Shown here piece by piece: positions 1 through 10,623 of a stretch of DNA of 64,000 nt. The stretch covers positions 3,012,261 to 3,076,260 of the forward strand of contig JAJEKV010000079.1 in NCBI GenBank assembly GCA_021234155.1, given 5' to 3'. The stretch comes from Isoetes taiwanensis. Lineage: Eukaryota > Streptophyta > Lycopodiopsida > Isoetales > Isoetaceae. The position numbers and the translations under genes were made by a program. The notes under the pieces were generated by a model that was not told the origin of the DNA, searched no databases, and was given only the letters and a program-made list of their open reading frames with translations. How positions within the stretch are numbered: position 1 is the first letter of the stretch; the number at the start of each line of letters is the position of its first letter.

Positions 1-255
1 GGCTGTGGATTGTGGTTCCCACTTGAGCCTGGGATTGAAGTGTGCGATTTTTAGTAGTTCCAATGCCCCAACATCTCAAAGCTTGCTGCAGAAGCATCCC
101 TTGAGATACTTTCAAGTGATTGTGATCCTCCTCTTTTTGTACCTATATGCATCCATGCTCCTGCACATTCCAGCTGAAGAGCCAATAAGGTTGCTTCTCC
201 TTCCAGCAGGCTTTGAGGTGATGCGAACTAATGGCCATGGTATAGGCGAGTAGTG
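1..255 (-). mobile_element. LINE 3'-region fragment, runs off the window
   Basis: The minus strand here matches, with many substitutions, the C-terminal part of the LINE at 521-2035 and at 26046-27190. Shared landmarks on the plus strand are the 'ttgagcctgg(g/a)att' block and the 'cttccagcaggctttgaggtgatg' type block, in the same order and spacing. Similarity stops near 255, so only an internal slice of the element's 3' half is present; its 3' end would lie left of the window. No usable reading frame remains. Confidence 0.6.
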
Positions 256-520
256 TTTTTGTAGTTTATTTCTAGAATTCAAAGATGTAAAAAGTTTGGT
301 GAACTCGCTAAAAGGGAATAGCAAATTTGGGAACCTCCAGCAAATCTTGGAAGAATTTAAAGTATATAAAAAAAAATTAATCATTATTACAAGATCTAAT
401 TGATGCAATATTTTCTATTGATTTGTTCGTAGGAAGAACCAAAACACTTTCAACACCTTTATAGCAACATCGATAATATATAAGCCCCAAAAGGAAAACT
501 AGCATATGCAGTTTCACAAT

Positions 521-2035
521 ATGGTAAGAGAATGGAATAGAATAGAATGTATTTTTATCATCCATGGAGACCAAATGGCCTATAGGAACCAAACAAGGAG
601 AGCAGCAAGCATATTATTGTGAGGATTAAAAAACCACCGCCCCGAAGGGTTTTTGAGGGAAAAACTTTAGCAGTAATAAGTATGCTAATAGACTGTACAA
701 TCATTAAGGATTTTTTTAGATCATAAAAGGGCCTTCTAAGAACTGCTGACTAAGCTATATGAACAACCAATCAGAAAACAGAACTGGTAATCCAGTCAGC
801 AAAACAGTTATAACTAACTCACTGGATCACATTTTCTAGCATAAGTGTTGATAGAAAAGTCCAAATGAGCTTTTGTTTGGTCCAATAGATAGATCTCATT
901 GAGATCTTTCCAACCTTGGGTGGTTTGCATATCTTTTAGCCCGGCGAGGATAGTAAAAAATGGTAAAAACCATATTTTTTGGAGTTTTGACAATCATAAG
1001 TGGTTAAAATATGTGCAAAGCACCTAATATTAGAAAGATCTCGACGAGATCTATCCATTGCACTAAACGAGAGCTCATTTGGACTTTTCTATCAATAGTT
1101 ATGCTAGAAAATATGATCCAGTGAGTTAGTTATAACAGTTTTGCTGACTGGACCCGTCAGGCTCTGATTTCTGATTGGTAGTTCATTTATCTTCATTTGG
1201 CTTAGTTGGCATGTTTTGAAGGCCCTTTTTTAATCTCAAAAAAACCCTAATGCGTATAGGACAATTCAATGCTACACCAGAGGACACAGCTAAGTTTGTG
1301 TATCCATAATCTCATGAAGGTATGATCCCAACAAGCCCAGAGGCTGTGTTCAACAATACATACGACATCTGGTCATGCATAACTAATTGAACATACTGTG
1401 CCCGAATATGATTGAATGCTGGGCAGGTCTGAAGGGCATGGCATTCATCCTCAATGGCGCCCTATTTGTAACACTGACAGATCCTGTTCTCATGTGCCTC
1501 TCGAGTTCATCGGCCTATCTCCATGCAGAGGCAATGCTCACCCTTGTGGATGGGAGCTATGAATCTGCGTTTCTTCATGGGCAAATGGATGCGCAAATAG
1601 TGTTTGGGCCTCGTTTGAGCCTGGAATTGACTTGCTGCCATTAGTGCCATCTTGACATGCATCAAAGCATCCGCATCCCAGAGCTTGCCGAGAAAGCAAG
1701 CATCAAGGTACTGTCTCAATGCATCGTGGTCCTTCTTTGTCCGTACCTGCACGCATCTATGTGTCTGTACATTCCATTGTGAGAACTACTAAGCTTGCTT
1801 GTCCTTCCAACAGGCTTTGAGGCATTGTGGACCCATTGCTATGGACAAAGCAAGATTGGGCAAACGGGCATTACCCATATTAACTACCTTTTGGAAGTAA
1901 ATATATGATGGTCTAGCACAACCCTCTGAAAAGGTAGAAAACTCGTCTCCTGGAGTAGGGTCTGATATGGAATGGTGGACTTTACCCCAGTTGCTCGTGC
2001 TAAGAAGGCCTTTTGTCGTTATAGGATATATGAGA
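521..2035 (-). mobile_element. LINE 3' end (non-LTR retrotransposon), split by a MITE
   Basis: Read on the minus strand, this is the C-terminal part of a LINE ORF2 plus its 3' UTR. The element runs from about 2035 (the residues just after the YGAEVW-type block of the copy at 26046) down to a short ATTCT-repeat tail near 525-545. A remnant protein of 81 codons (1752-1507, minus) contains 'TKKDHDALRQYLDA' and 'PMKKRRFIAPIHKG', which align with 'TKKDREALKAYLDA' and 'PMKKPWTYSFHSRVH' encoded around 26524-26740. This is the conserved C-terminal segment before the zinc-knuckle region. A 540-bp foldback element (708-1247) interrupts the 3' UTR. The copy is 5' truncated and full of stops. Confidence 0.8.
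708..1247. mobile_element. Foldback MITE with long inverted repeats and TAA target duplication
   Basis: The element is a non-coding palindrome-like unit of 540 bp. Its arms are about 160-190 bp: the left arm (708-880) is recovered as the reverse complement of the right arm (1070-1247) with scattered mismatches. Shared blocks include AAAAGGGCCTTC, CAGCAAAACAGTTATAACTA versus its complement, and GATAGAAAAGTCCAAATGAG. Termini read GG(A/G)TTTTTTT inwards. It is flanked by TAA at 705-707 and at 1248-1250. Removing the element and one TAA restores LINE sequence collinear with the uninterrupted copy at 26990-27045. A 3-bp TAA/TTA duplication is typical of PIF/Harbinger (Tourist-like) MITEs; the family assignment is inference. 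Confidence 0.85.
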
Positions 2036-2221
2036 TCATTTAGAGACTTTGTAAGAGTATTTTAAGAGGGGGGCTGCCATGTAGGATCCCGAACCTACTT
2101 TCTCCCCCTCCATACCTAACTTTCACTCTCCCAACCCTAAAGTTTTGTAATCATTATTTCCTAACGACCACAAAATTTGATGATTACATCTAAGATTTTC
2201 CCTTTCCCATCAAACTAAACA

Positions 2222-2345
2222 CCCAAGCCATCGAGCTTGCTTCAACGCCATCGAGCTTGCTCGCGCCATCAAGCTTGCTTCAGCGCCCAAGCATCGTTTA
2301 AATTCGAATTGCTTCGGCACCCAAGCATCGTTTGAATTCGAATTA
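2222..2345. repeat. Short minisatellite, 18-20 bp units
   Basis: Three head-to-tail units of the form GCCATC(G/A)AGCTTGCTTC lie at 2227-2284. Two units of CCCAAGCATCGTTT(A/G)AATTCG follow to about 2345. It sits just upstream of the decayed gene at 2605, but nothing shows it to be a promoter. Confidence 0.75.
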
Positions 2346-2604
2346 TGGTGGATTCTTGCCAGCAAATAGTGTGAAATTTTTCAATTTCGCTATGCTTATG
2401 GCAAGAATCTTCCTAATTCTAAGCGGTCTTTGGTACTCGGTCTTTTGTAATTTGAATGGCGAAGGTATTTGGTTTCCGAATTCTCATTGCATTCTTTTCA
2501 TTATCCTTGTTTCGGATACTTCTATTTCAGGATCAAACTAATTCCAAGGGTCAGTTTAGAGTGCAAGTGCCAAAAGAATGCTTGCGTTATAGGAATAAGT
2601 TCAC

Positions 2605-3753
2605 TTGGAAGAACCAATAGATGAAGATACATTGCGAGATTCTGGAGCCATGGATATAGATATCTGGACTAAAGGGCAACTGTATCCTTGTGATCCTTTC
2701 ACTCAAGCCCATCCAGACTTCCACTCTGCATCCAGTCTTATTGAATTTGCTTGCAAGGGTCAGTACAGTTTACTCAGTTACTGTAATAATTTGGTTAATG
2801 GTAATAGTGATCCACATTTGCGTGCTATGTATAACCACTTGTATGGATTCAATTCCAAAGTTTTGTCAGATCTTAATCAGCTCCAACAGGAAAACTACTT
2901 GCTGTCTCAACAATACTGAAAGCTCAATGACTTGGAGTTGAAAAATAAAAAATTGGCAACGGAGATGAAGTCACCGTAGCAAAGAATGAAGAGAGTTGCA
3001 CAACAAAATGATTTCCTCCACAAGAGAGTCAAAAGAATGAAGACAACTCCACTAGGGTTCAGGGAAAGGGCAAGAATCATGATTCCCATAAATATATTAG
3101 CCCTTGGGGGTGGAGGGTAAAAGAAAAGGATTATAGCTATTAAAAAGCTTATGAATCCAAACCTTGCACAAGAAAATAAGAGAAAACCTGCTATTATTGC
3201 ATGTTTGTTAAAGAAATTAGTTACTAAAGATGATGTATTGAGAATGTTAAAGCTTCTTGGTAGCATTCAACTTAGGAAAGTTGTAGTACAGCAAGTATTG
3301 CAGGAATTGGAAAACAGTTAAACCTTAGAATCAATGCAAGAACTACGTGACAATGCCGGAATAAGTAGGCAGACTTATATTGCTTTGTTCGAATGCCTGC
3401 AGGATGGCCTTAAACAACAAGACATTACCAAAACTGTTTTACTACCAAGGATGACTAGTGTAAGGGCTTGTAGATCATCGAGAAACAGACAAGTGCAAGA
3501 GCTTCTTGGTGATATGTATCAGCTAACCAGCAGTGTCAATTTGGATATATTGGCATCTTATACCAAAGGTAAGAAGAAGTCGAAGTTTGATGATACTTTC
3601 TGTCTTAATGAAAATAACAATTGCTGGACAAACTTGAGTAGAATACTTCAGCTTTTGGTTCGATTCTATGACATGAAAGTAGAAGAGTGCATTGGTAACC
3701 TAAGAATTGTTTTGAAGTTGGATGAAATGGAATTGATGAAAGGTGAGAAGTAA
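2605..3753 (+). pseudogene. Decayed gene of unknown family ('DIWxxGxLYPxDP' family)
   Basis: One frame stays coding-like for 1.15 kb but has in-frame stops near 2919, 2977, 3118 and 3319. The first ATG in frame is at 2650. The N-terminal block (DIDIW, then QLYPCDPF, SSLIEF, LLSYCNNL) aligns with the exon carried by the transposon copies at 13283-13500 and 44745-44962 (SVDIW, SLYPLDPL, SSLVRF, LLGYCERL). A Gln/Asn/Leu-rich stretch follows (about residues 90-125) that looks like a short coiled coil, then Lys-rich helices and a 139-codon open part (3334-3753). I do not recognise the family. It could be a transposase-associated gene or a host gene sampled by transposons. Point stops in an otherwise conserved frame imply fairly recent loss of function. 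Confidence 0.55.
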
Positions 3754-3830
3754 GAGAGTGTTTCACTGAGTCTAATAAACAGAGCTTTGGACAGGGAATG
3801 AAGACTCAAATCAAGATAGTAAGTCCAGTC

Positions 3831-3966
3831 CCATCGCAGTGGTGGTCTAGTGGTAAGGTCTTGGATTGGAGTGATTCGCATTAGGGTTCAAAACCTACTG
3901 GCTACCATCGGGTGGGAGTCGTGGGCGGGTGGAGGTCCTACCAACCATGCCTTCAACAAAAAAAAA
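3831..3966 (+). mobile_element. tRNA-derived SINE
   Basis: An RNA polymerase III type promoter is visible: A-box-like TGGTCTAGTGGTAAGG at 3843-3858 and B-box-like GGTTCAAAACC at 3885-3895. A short G-rich body follows, ending in an A-run at 3958-3966. The heptamer TCCAGTC occurs just before the element (3824-3830) and shortly after the A-run (3975-3981), which may be what remains of a target duplication. It does not fold as a real tRNA gene here. It separates two coding-like stretches of the surrounding decayed gene. Confidence 0.7.
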
Positions 3967-4250
3967 GTTTTTCCTCCAGTCTGAAGATCACATTTGGTGG
4001 GTTGGTTTATTTCAGATACCAGAGGAATATCACAGTATAGTGAAATGGATTTTTGATCAAACACCTATTTTCACTATGATTGACTCTCATGGAATTGAAG
4101 AAAAGCTTGCAATTCCTGGATATGGTGAGTACGAGGTTGAATGGCATCTTGCTGCAAATTTGAGTGCATTTGGAGATATCTTCAAGAGTGGCATTTTGCT
4201 TTTGTATCTTTCTAATTGCTTTCGTATTTTTTCCAAGTTTGTTAGCTGTT
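3967..4250 (+). pseudogene. Probable downstream part of the decayed unknown gene
   Basis: After the SINE a frame reads through for about 95 codons. It includes 'SEDHIWWVGLFQIPEEYH', then 'PGYGEYEVEWHLAANL' around 4113-4165, and ends at a stop near 4250. The 'GYGEYEVEWHLAA(N/D)L' block resembles a motif I associate, from memory only, with uncharacterised transposase-like proteins. I cannot confirm this without a search. The position right after the 2605-3753 frame, split only by the SINE, suggests the two belong together. Confidence 0.4.
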
Positions 4251-4570
4251 AGTCAATTAGTCTAGGTGAATTCATGCAGATACATTGCCGCAATTATGAC
4301 TTGTGATTTTGGGGATTCGTATGATGCACAACTTCCAATAGCAGGCAACAACCCGCTTACCATAACTGGATTCCCATCTCTTACAATATATCTCTTCTTC
4401 TGGTTCACAGGCTGCAAACATGATGCAGTATGTGAGAATCCATTTATAGCAGTCTTCTTAACTTTTACTATGTCTAGTTGTAAAGATAGCCATGTTACGT
4501 ATATAATAGGAATAGTAAACAACTTAATATCTGATAGAGGCAGTTGAGGTGCTGGCATATGCTATGTTAC
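4251..4570. other. Unassigned stretch, open on both strands
   Basis: Both strands are open for about 95 codons (4266-4547 plus, 4558-4262 minus). Neither product is recognisable and no splice or promoter evidence favours one. It may be intron or the tail of the decayed gene. Confidence 0.3.
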
Positions 4571-4572
4571 TC

Positions 4573-4765
4573 AAATGGATGTAGAACAGTTTGAATGGGC
4601 AGTGCTTACTGCTAAATACCAAAGGCCCGAAATCAGTTTGCCAATTTCTATCAGTTGCAGGTCCTCAAATGGATGTAGAACAGTTTGAATGGGCAGTGCT
4701 TATTTACTGCTAAATACCAAAGGCCCGAAATCAGTCTGCCAATTTCTATCAGTTGCAGGTCCTCT
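4573..4765. repeat. Tandem duplication, about 95-bp unit, two copies
   Basis: A unit starting TCAAATGGATGTAGAACAG and ending TATCAGTTGCAGGTCC occurs at about 4573-4667 and again at 4668-4765, with a small insertion in the second. A further partial copy ('tatcagtttgccaatttcagtctg') follows to about 4790. Confidence 0.85.
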
Positions 4766-4799
4766 ATCAGTTTGCCAATTTCAGTCTGACGAAAAAAAA

Positions 4800-5640
4800 C
4801 CATACATAAATGCAAATCTTTTGAATAGATCTGTCTAAAAAACAAAATAAGAGTTGAAACTTCTTCCATGTATGAGGAAGGCAAATAAGATCAAGATACT
4901 TGAAAGCAATTTTGACTGTTGCCTATTATTTATTGGATTTCTGTCAATGCCAGCCAACATTTTGCTGCCCTGTTCAGGTCAAATGTTTAACCTTTTTAGA
5001 TAGTTCAACTACTTGCCATGATCTACACGGGATGGTTGACATCTCTAAATCATGGGTCGAGAACTGCAACAACTATCATAGCAAGAGGACCAATAGAACA
5101 AGCTACGCTACAAAAAAAATGGGTTACTTTACTTTGAGAATTTCAGTCTGCAAAAATTAGAATCCATAAATCTGCATTTATGAGACCCAAATCCATCACA
5201 CGAACACGCGTAGTCCCCATTTAGAGCACATGTTTTAAATTGCTCTGCTGGCCATAGAAGCTACGAGAAGTTTGATAGCTTTAGAGGGAGATTGATGATT
5301 TTCTAGTCTAAAGTAGCCCAAACCAGGCCATTCTGCAAGCAAATACAGGTTTGTCTCTATCAGCAACCTAGGTTAAGAAGCTGCAATATGGCGCAGGTGA
5401 TCTAGAAGTGGCAGGCAAATCTGGAATGGAGCAAATTTCCATTCCTTTGCTTCTGCTGGTGCTTTGGACCTAATTTTTCTTGCTTTACCTGATGCTGTGG
5501 AGCTGGACCTACTCTTCTTTGCTCCTGCTAGACCTAAACTCCTTTGCTCTTGGTTCTTTTAACTTCCTTTGTTGCTCTATCTTTTTTCTTCCACAGGAGC
5601 CGTCAGAATGGTGGTGGCTTGTTATGCTAGTCTTAGCTAA
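4800..5640. other. No supported gene
   Basis: Only short chance frames are seen. From about 5480 the sequence is pyrimidine-rich, which could be intron leading to the exon-like block at 5670. Confidence 0.3.
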
Positions 5641-5669
5641 TTTCATACTGTTTGGTAGCAGGGAAAGGG

Positions 5670-5903
5670 AAGCTAAGAAGATTTTCAAAGCATGGAGGAG
5701 GTCAAGTAGTTTTGGAGAAGGAGAGACATCAAGACAAGGTAGTAATGCTAACAAGAAGAAAGATAACATCATCACCAGGGGACGTGTTATCTGATGAGGA
5801 GATTCACTCTTCTCATTCTGTCGATTCTTCTGATGATGACAAAGATGATCTGGAAGGTGGTTCTGCGGAGGAGACTGAACTATCTTATAGTTCAAGAAGT
5901 TAA
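5670..5903 (+). CDS. Exon-like acidic serine-rich coding block, unknown
   Basis: A candidate splice acceptor (tagcag, ending at 5660) precedes a frame ending at a stop at 5901-5903. Its product begins basic (KGKLRRFSKH) and ends Asp/Ser/Glu-rich (SSDDDKDDLEGG), a composition like a disordered nuclear-protein tail. No family is recognised. It may be the last exon of a gene whose upstream exons were not identified, or a fragment. Confidence 0.3.
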   Translation, partial: KLRRFSKHGGGQVVLEKERHQDKVVMLTRRKITSSPGDVLSDEEIHSSHSVDSSDDDKDDLEGGSAEETELSYSSRS

Positions 5904-5909
5904 CAAAAT

Positions 5910-8010
5910 CTAATGTGAGTTCTTTTTCTTTAATCTATGTTTCCTTTTCTCTAGTTATGGCAGCTTTGTGCTCTGATTCAGGTTTATTTTTGGGTTTAGT
6001 TTTGGAAGTAAGCCATTGCAATCTCTTCTTAGCATGCTTCTCTGCCTATTTTGGCTACTCTTCAAGTATACCTTTACTCTTCAGTTCCCAATACATAACC
6101 AAATTTGCGTACCAAATTTATGGAACTTGCTGTGGTGCTTGTCAAGCGTAAAAGATGAAGATGAAACTACAGCATCCTCCACATACCCAAATCTATGATT
6201 ATTTCATCTTCGGTCGTATCAGTATTGCTTGGTGCTACGATTGCAAGGTCAGTTTGCTAGGTAAAATGACAGCTATTTGAATCTGCATTAGGAGGTCAGA
6301 ATCTAAATCCCATGGGCTGCAAGTGACATGTTAATCCTGGTCGTGGACGGAATAAAATAAATGGAACTAGGGTTTTCGCCTCATAGGCTGCAATTGACGA
6401 GGTTTCATGGCAAAAGCTACTTGCTCCAGCCAATATTAATGCTGATGCCATGTATATGCAACAAAAGAGGACTAAGATTGTCAAGCCAACTCATCTTGAT
6501 TCCAATCTGCAGCAGAAATGCTTGACAATAGAACATATGCTGCAGCATCTTCTTGATCCACCAAAATGGCGTATTTTTTCCTCTTAACACCTCTCCATAG
6601 ATTCTACATGCAGCAAGTAAACTTCTTCATTTTGGAAGGCATTGCTCCCCTACCCCCAGCAAATTGGAGCCTTGTGCTGTGGGATTAAAGGATTTGCTGT
6701 TCATAGTTCATAAGATTAAAGTATGGTCTTGCAGCCAAGATATGGAGGCATGCATATGTGGAGATCGAAGGATTTGATTAGTTTGGAAAGGACAGGGCCA
6801 AAGAGGCATTTAACTTGAAGAATTGAATCCAAATCATTGCTTGAACGTCTATAGCATAATCAAAGCGAATTTCTAAAGCTCCTGCTATTGCAAATCAAGG
6901 CCCTGCAGTTCTGGGAGCTTCACAATCTCTATGGCCATGCTATAGCGTTTCCAAATGCTTAAATTATGGAGGGACTTGGGCCAGTTCATTACATCCTTTT
7001 AGATCCTCAGATGGTACCAAATTTAATGATTCCAGCAGGCCAAGGTTAATAAGTATACGTTCAGGCAGTGTTTGAAATCTTTCTGCAGTAGGATATATTG
7101 AGTATCACTATCAAGGCTATTACAGTCATCGTAATCCAACCATGCCCCATCTTGGCAAGACACGTGATAATGGTAGACCAAGATATGACATCCCGTCTAG
7201 AGACATAATTAAATGCTACTATGGCAATCTCTAGACAATTACACTTTACATAGCATTACCAAGAGCAATTTCCAGGTTTAATTCAGTTCTCAGCAGCACT
7301 TGTGCATGGATGTGCTTACCTTGGGATAATAACATATTGCAAGCACATGCACAGAAAATTCCAATGCATGTGCAGGAATTTGGGAGCATACCCTTGAGCT
7401 GCATTTGTTGAAAGAGTTGGATCTTTGCTGGAAATCATTATGGTTCTGTCTGAAATTTAAATGATACATTGAGTTTATTTGCATGCTTGAAACGAGACCC
7501 TTATTTGTTTCAGTCATCCGCATGTTTTTCTTAATAGATTAAAATGCCTTTGGACTGAAGTGTTGAGTGACTGTTAGGATTAAGCTTACCAGGAACATGT
7601 CTTTAACCCCAGGTCCTATGAACAAGGGCAATAACAAGGTTCAGATAAATGCCACTTGGTCTGCAACTATTGCCTAACTTTATGCATCCTGGGTTCATTT
7701 TCTTGCAGGAGATATTGCCTAACTTTGAATGCTAAGTTCTTTTCTTGCAGGAGACTTTGGTGCAAGACAATCTTAAAAGCTCCATTTCTCGAATTTGGCC
7801 ATCCATCTTCATGGGTCAAACCATTCAGCATACAATTTACTCCATGCTTACGTTGCATTAAAGTGTTCATGGTGTCATGTATTCTACATCAATTATGAAG
7901 GAATTAGAAATAATATATCTAGATTAGTTTTGAAGGATTAAAAACAATATGTTATTAGTACAGTTCAATTGATGATTCGAGTTGTGTTATTTTTCTAAAT
8001 TGATGATATT
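5910..8010. other. No supported gene; unassigned
   Basis: The stretch holds only short unconvincing frames. A small local duplication occurs at about 7670-7755, where 'ttgcctaactttgaatgc...ttcttgcaggaga' type sequence appears twice. It may be intron of a gene spanning 5.6-9.2 kb, but I see no chain of exons across it. Confidence 0.3.
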
Positions 8011-8022
8011 TTATTTTTCCAG

Positions 8023-9187
8023 GTGTACTATTACAAAGGAATGCCCTATCTTGATGATGCAGGGAAGGAATTCGTGGAGCAAGCAACAAATGGTATGAAG
8101 GCTTACTGTCATGAGATCGATAAGACTTGGCGTCAAGTTAAGACACGTCATCAAGAACGTGCAATAAGGTATATAATTGAGAACTTTGGTCATGGTTTGA
8201 ATGAGGCAGAACTTAACAGATTACTGGCAAAGAGATGGAGACACTACAGATGATTCCTTTCTCTTCGCTTTTCTTTTCTTTGCTTTTTTTTTTTATTAGT
8301 TACTTTTCTTCGTTGATAATTGACATTGATCATAAAGAGGGATAACTTGCGAAGAAAAGTGCGAGCTGGAAAAGATTGCCGTCCTTTAAAGTACGCAAAG
8401 AATGTTGGAAAAAATTCGGGAAAGAATGTGGTCAAGTATACCAACGTCAAAAAGATGCAGCCGCTAGACGAAATAGGAGGCAACGTACTGGTTCTGGTGG
8501 AGATGCATCTATTAGATCCAAGTTTGTAAGTACTATTTCATTTTTATATTATTATACAAGATACTTTTTAGTAATTGTTATTTCTCATTTTAATTTTTTT
8601 ATTTCAATCTTTGTGTAGTTTTCGGATTGGGGTAGTTTTCCTGTTGATGATTTGATGCAAAAAATCAAAGATATGGTGGATATGCTGCGTGGAAGAAAAA
8701 AATGGTTGAAAAAGGTCATGAAGTACAAAAGGTAGGAAGAATAATAATTTATTTTTATGTTCTTTTATTTTAATGGTACTATCTTGCAGCATAAAGCCAG
8801 TGATTATGTGAAAAGAGTTAGTCCTGGGATTGTGTTCAAGAAAAAGATGAAAAGGTCAGAAAGAGGTGAAGAAATCTCAAAGAAGCAAGAGCCTATTTAC
8901 CTAGACTTTGAAGAAGAAGAAGAAATGGTGAGTAACTTATTGTAACAATTATTTTTTAATTTCATGTTCTAAAGGATGAACTATAAACCATTAGTTAAGG
9001 ATTCACATTAGTTAAGGATTCATGGTTAAGTATTCAATTTTTTTGAGAGAAGTGCATGTTTTTATACATAGAATTTATAATAATGAGCAACTATTTGACC
9101 ACATATACTTGTTAACAGGATAATGAGGATCGAGAAACTCTTGGACGTGAGAAAAGTCCCTCTCCTCCTGAAGATAATGCGGAATGA
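8023..9187 (+). CDS. Putative multi-exon gene, unknown basic protein with acidic tail
   Basis: Five exon-like blocks have plausible junctions: 8023-8168 (acceptor tttttccag, donor gtatat), a block ending at 8526 before a gtaagt donor, 8619-8731 (after tgtgtag), one ending about 8928 before gtgagt, and 9119-9187 after taacag, ending in a stop. Products include 'YYYKGMPYLDDAGKEF', 'WKRLPSFKVRKECWKKFGKE', 'DAAARRNRRQRTGSGG' and an EEEEE run. The second exon's left boundary and phase do not join cleanly to the first, so the model may be broken. Basic helical exons followed by acidic ones would fit a DNA-binding or transposon-derived protein, but no known domain is recognised. Confidence 0.35.
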
Positions 9188-9189
9188 TC

Positions 9190-9580
9190 AATTGAAGCTA
9201 GTTTTACTTTGAGGTCCGAAGGATTGCAGAACTTCGAATATTTACCACCACTTAGTATCTCATTTAGTGGCTATTTATTAAGTTTAATGCAATCGCTTCT
9301 TCTTCGTCTAGTTATCTTGGTTAGATGTAGCTTTTATTGGTTGAGGAAAACGAAGCATTATTCTACTTCAACTCACATTAAAATATTGGCAAAAAATACA
9401 TATAAACATAGAATGACAAAGAACAAATTGTAAACCTGTCATCCAAGAGAAATAAATCAAGCCACGACAATAATATAGACATAAAACTAAATCAAGCCAC
9501 GACAATAATATAGACATAAAACTATTATGAAATTGAATGTAACATAAATAATTAGTTCACATGTCACAAACGTACATGTG
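9190..9580. other. AT-rich spacer with a 36-bp direct repeat
   Basis: The unit 'aaatcaagccacgacaataa...gacataaaact' is present twice in tandem at about 9455-9525. No coding signal is seen. Confidence 0.6.
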
Positions 9581-9732
9581 TATTGCCATTATTTTGTTAC
9601 AAAGTGGTCATAGAATTAACACAACGTAGCATAGAAGTGTATTATATAAGTGTCACAATTGTCACTCTAAGTTGTCAGCAAAGGCGGTCGATTAGGCGGC
9701 AGTTTGCCGCTTCAGGTCGAAACGTATCAAAG

Positions 9733-10623
9733 ATGGCAAACAAGGTGGTTTCAGAGAAAATCGATGCTTTCTTTGCTCAGATTCAAGCTCGATGGGATGC
9801 CGAGGATGCGCGGTTAGCAGCTCAGGACTTGGAAAAGACTCAATTGCGAGAACAGGTTAGTCAATTGCAGAGAGAAATTGGAAGCTTAAAACAAGAGCTT
9901 ATGTCTGTTAATTCTGAATTAAAACTTGTGAAAGAAAAGCTGGGAACAGTGGGCAATGTAGAGCAGGAACTGGTTTCTGTAAATGCTGAATTAAAACTTA
10001 TGACAGAAAGACTGGGAACAATGGGAAATCATGTAGAGCAGATGAAAATTGAACATGAAGATAGAGATGCAAAAGGGACAGGCAACGTAGAAAAGTTTGC
10101 TGAATATATGGAAGACTGTGTTAGTAATGTTATGAGAGAAGAACAAGCCCGTGCCAGTAAGCGATCAAATCTTAAGCTGTCAGGTCTTTCTGAAGAAGAA
10201 GCAGATGTGACAAAAGCAGTAAGTGAATTCTTTGAAAACATAATGCATTTACATGATCCTGGTTTTGTTAGCTGTTTCCGAGTAGGAAAGAAACAAGAAG
10301 ATAAACCGAGACCAATTATAATTAAGTTTCAAAGTGTGCAAGCACGTGATCGAGTCATGTTTAACAGGGGCGTGCTTAAAGGGCAGAGGCTCTGGTTAAA
10401 CGATGATCTCACGCAGCAACAACAGAAGGAATTTAGGGATAAATTGCAGAAGATGCAAGCATATAAAGCAGCGGGAAAGCATGCATACATTCAAGAAGGC
10501 AAATTATGGGTTAAGGAGCTAAGATTGTGGAATAGGAACTCGGGACCCTCAGGTGTTTTTGGAATATTAACAGTTTTAATGACAGAAAACAAGTCACAAT
10601 TGCATCTATTTTGGAAGCTATAG
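9733..10623 (+). CDS. LINE ORF1 protein (RNA-binding chaperone type)
   Basis: The frame runs 297 codons from the ATG at 9733; it is open further upstream to 9583, but the ATG start MANKVVSEKIDAFF begins the recognisable protein. Residues about 20-120 are heptad-like (QLREQVSQLQREIGSLKQEL), consistent with a coiled coil. About residues 150-275 resemble the RRM-like and C-terminal region of L1 ORF1p: 'RSNLKLSGL', 'FVSCFRVGKK', 'RPIIIKFQS', 'ARDRVMFNRG', 'LWLNDDLT'. In L1 elements this protein trimerises, binds the element RNA and assists reverse transcription. The last residues are out of frame relative to the endonuclease, which opens before this stop, so the ORFs overlap or a frameshift is present. 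Confidence 0.8.
   Translation: MANKVVSEKIDAFFAQIQARWDAEDARLAAQDLEKTQLREQVSQLQREIGSLKQELMSVNSELKLVKEKLGTVGNVEQELVSVNAELKLMTERLGTMGNHVEQMKIEHEDRDAKGTGNVEKFAEYMEDCVSNVMREEQARASKRSNLKLSGLSEEEADVTKAVSEFFENIMHLHDPGFVSCFRVGKKQEDKPRPIIIKFQSVQARDRVMFNRGVLKGQRLWLNDDLTQQQQKEFRDKLQKMQAYKAAGKHAYIQEGKLWVKELRLWNRNSGPSGVFGILTVLMTENKSQLHLFWKL

Noticed and set aside
3836-3905. A real tRNA gene
   Set aside because: A- and B-box words are present, but no acceptor stem or cloverleaf can be formed; an A-tail and body favour a SINE.
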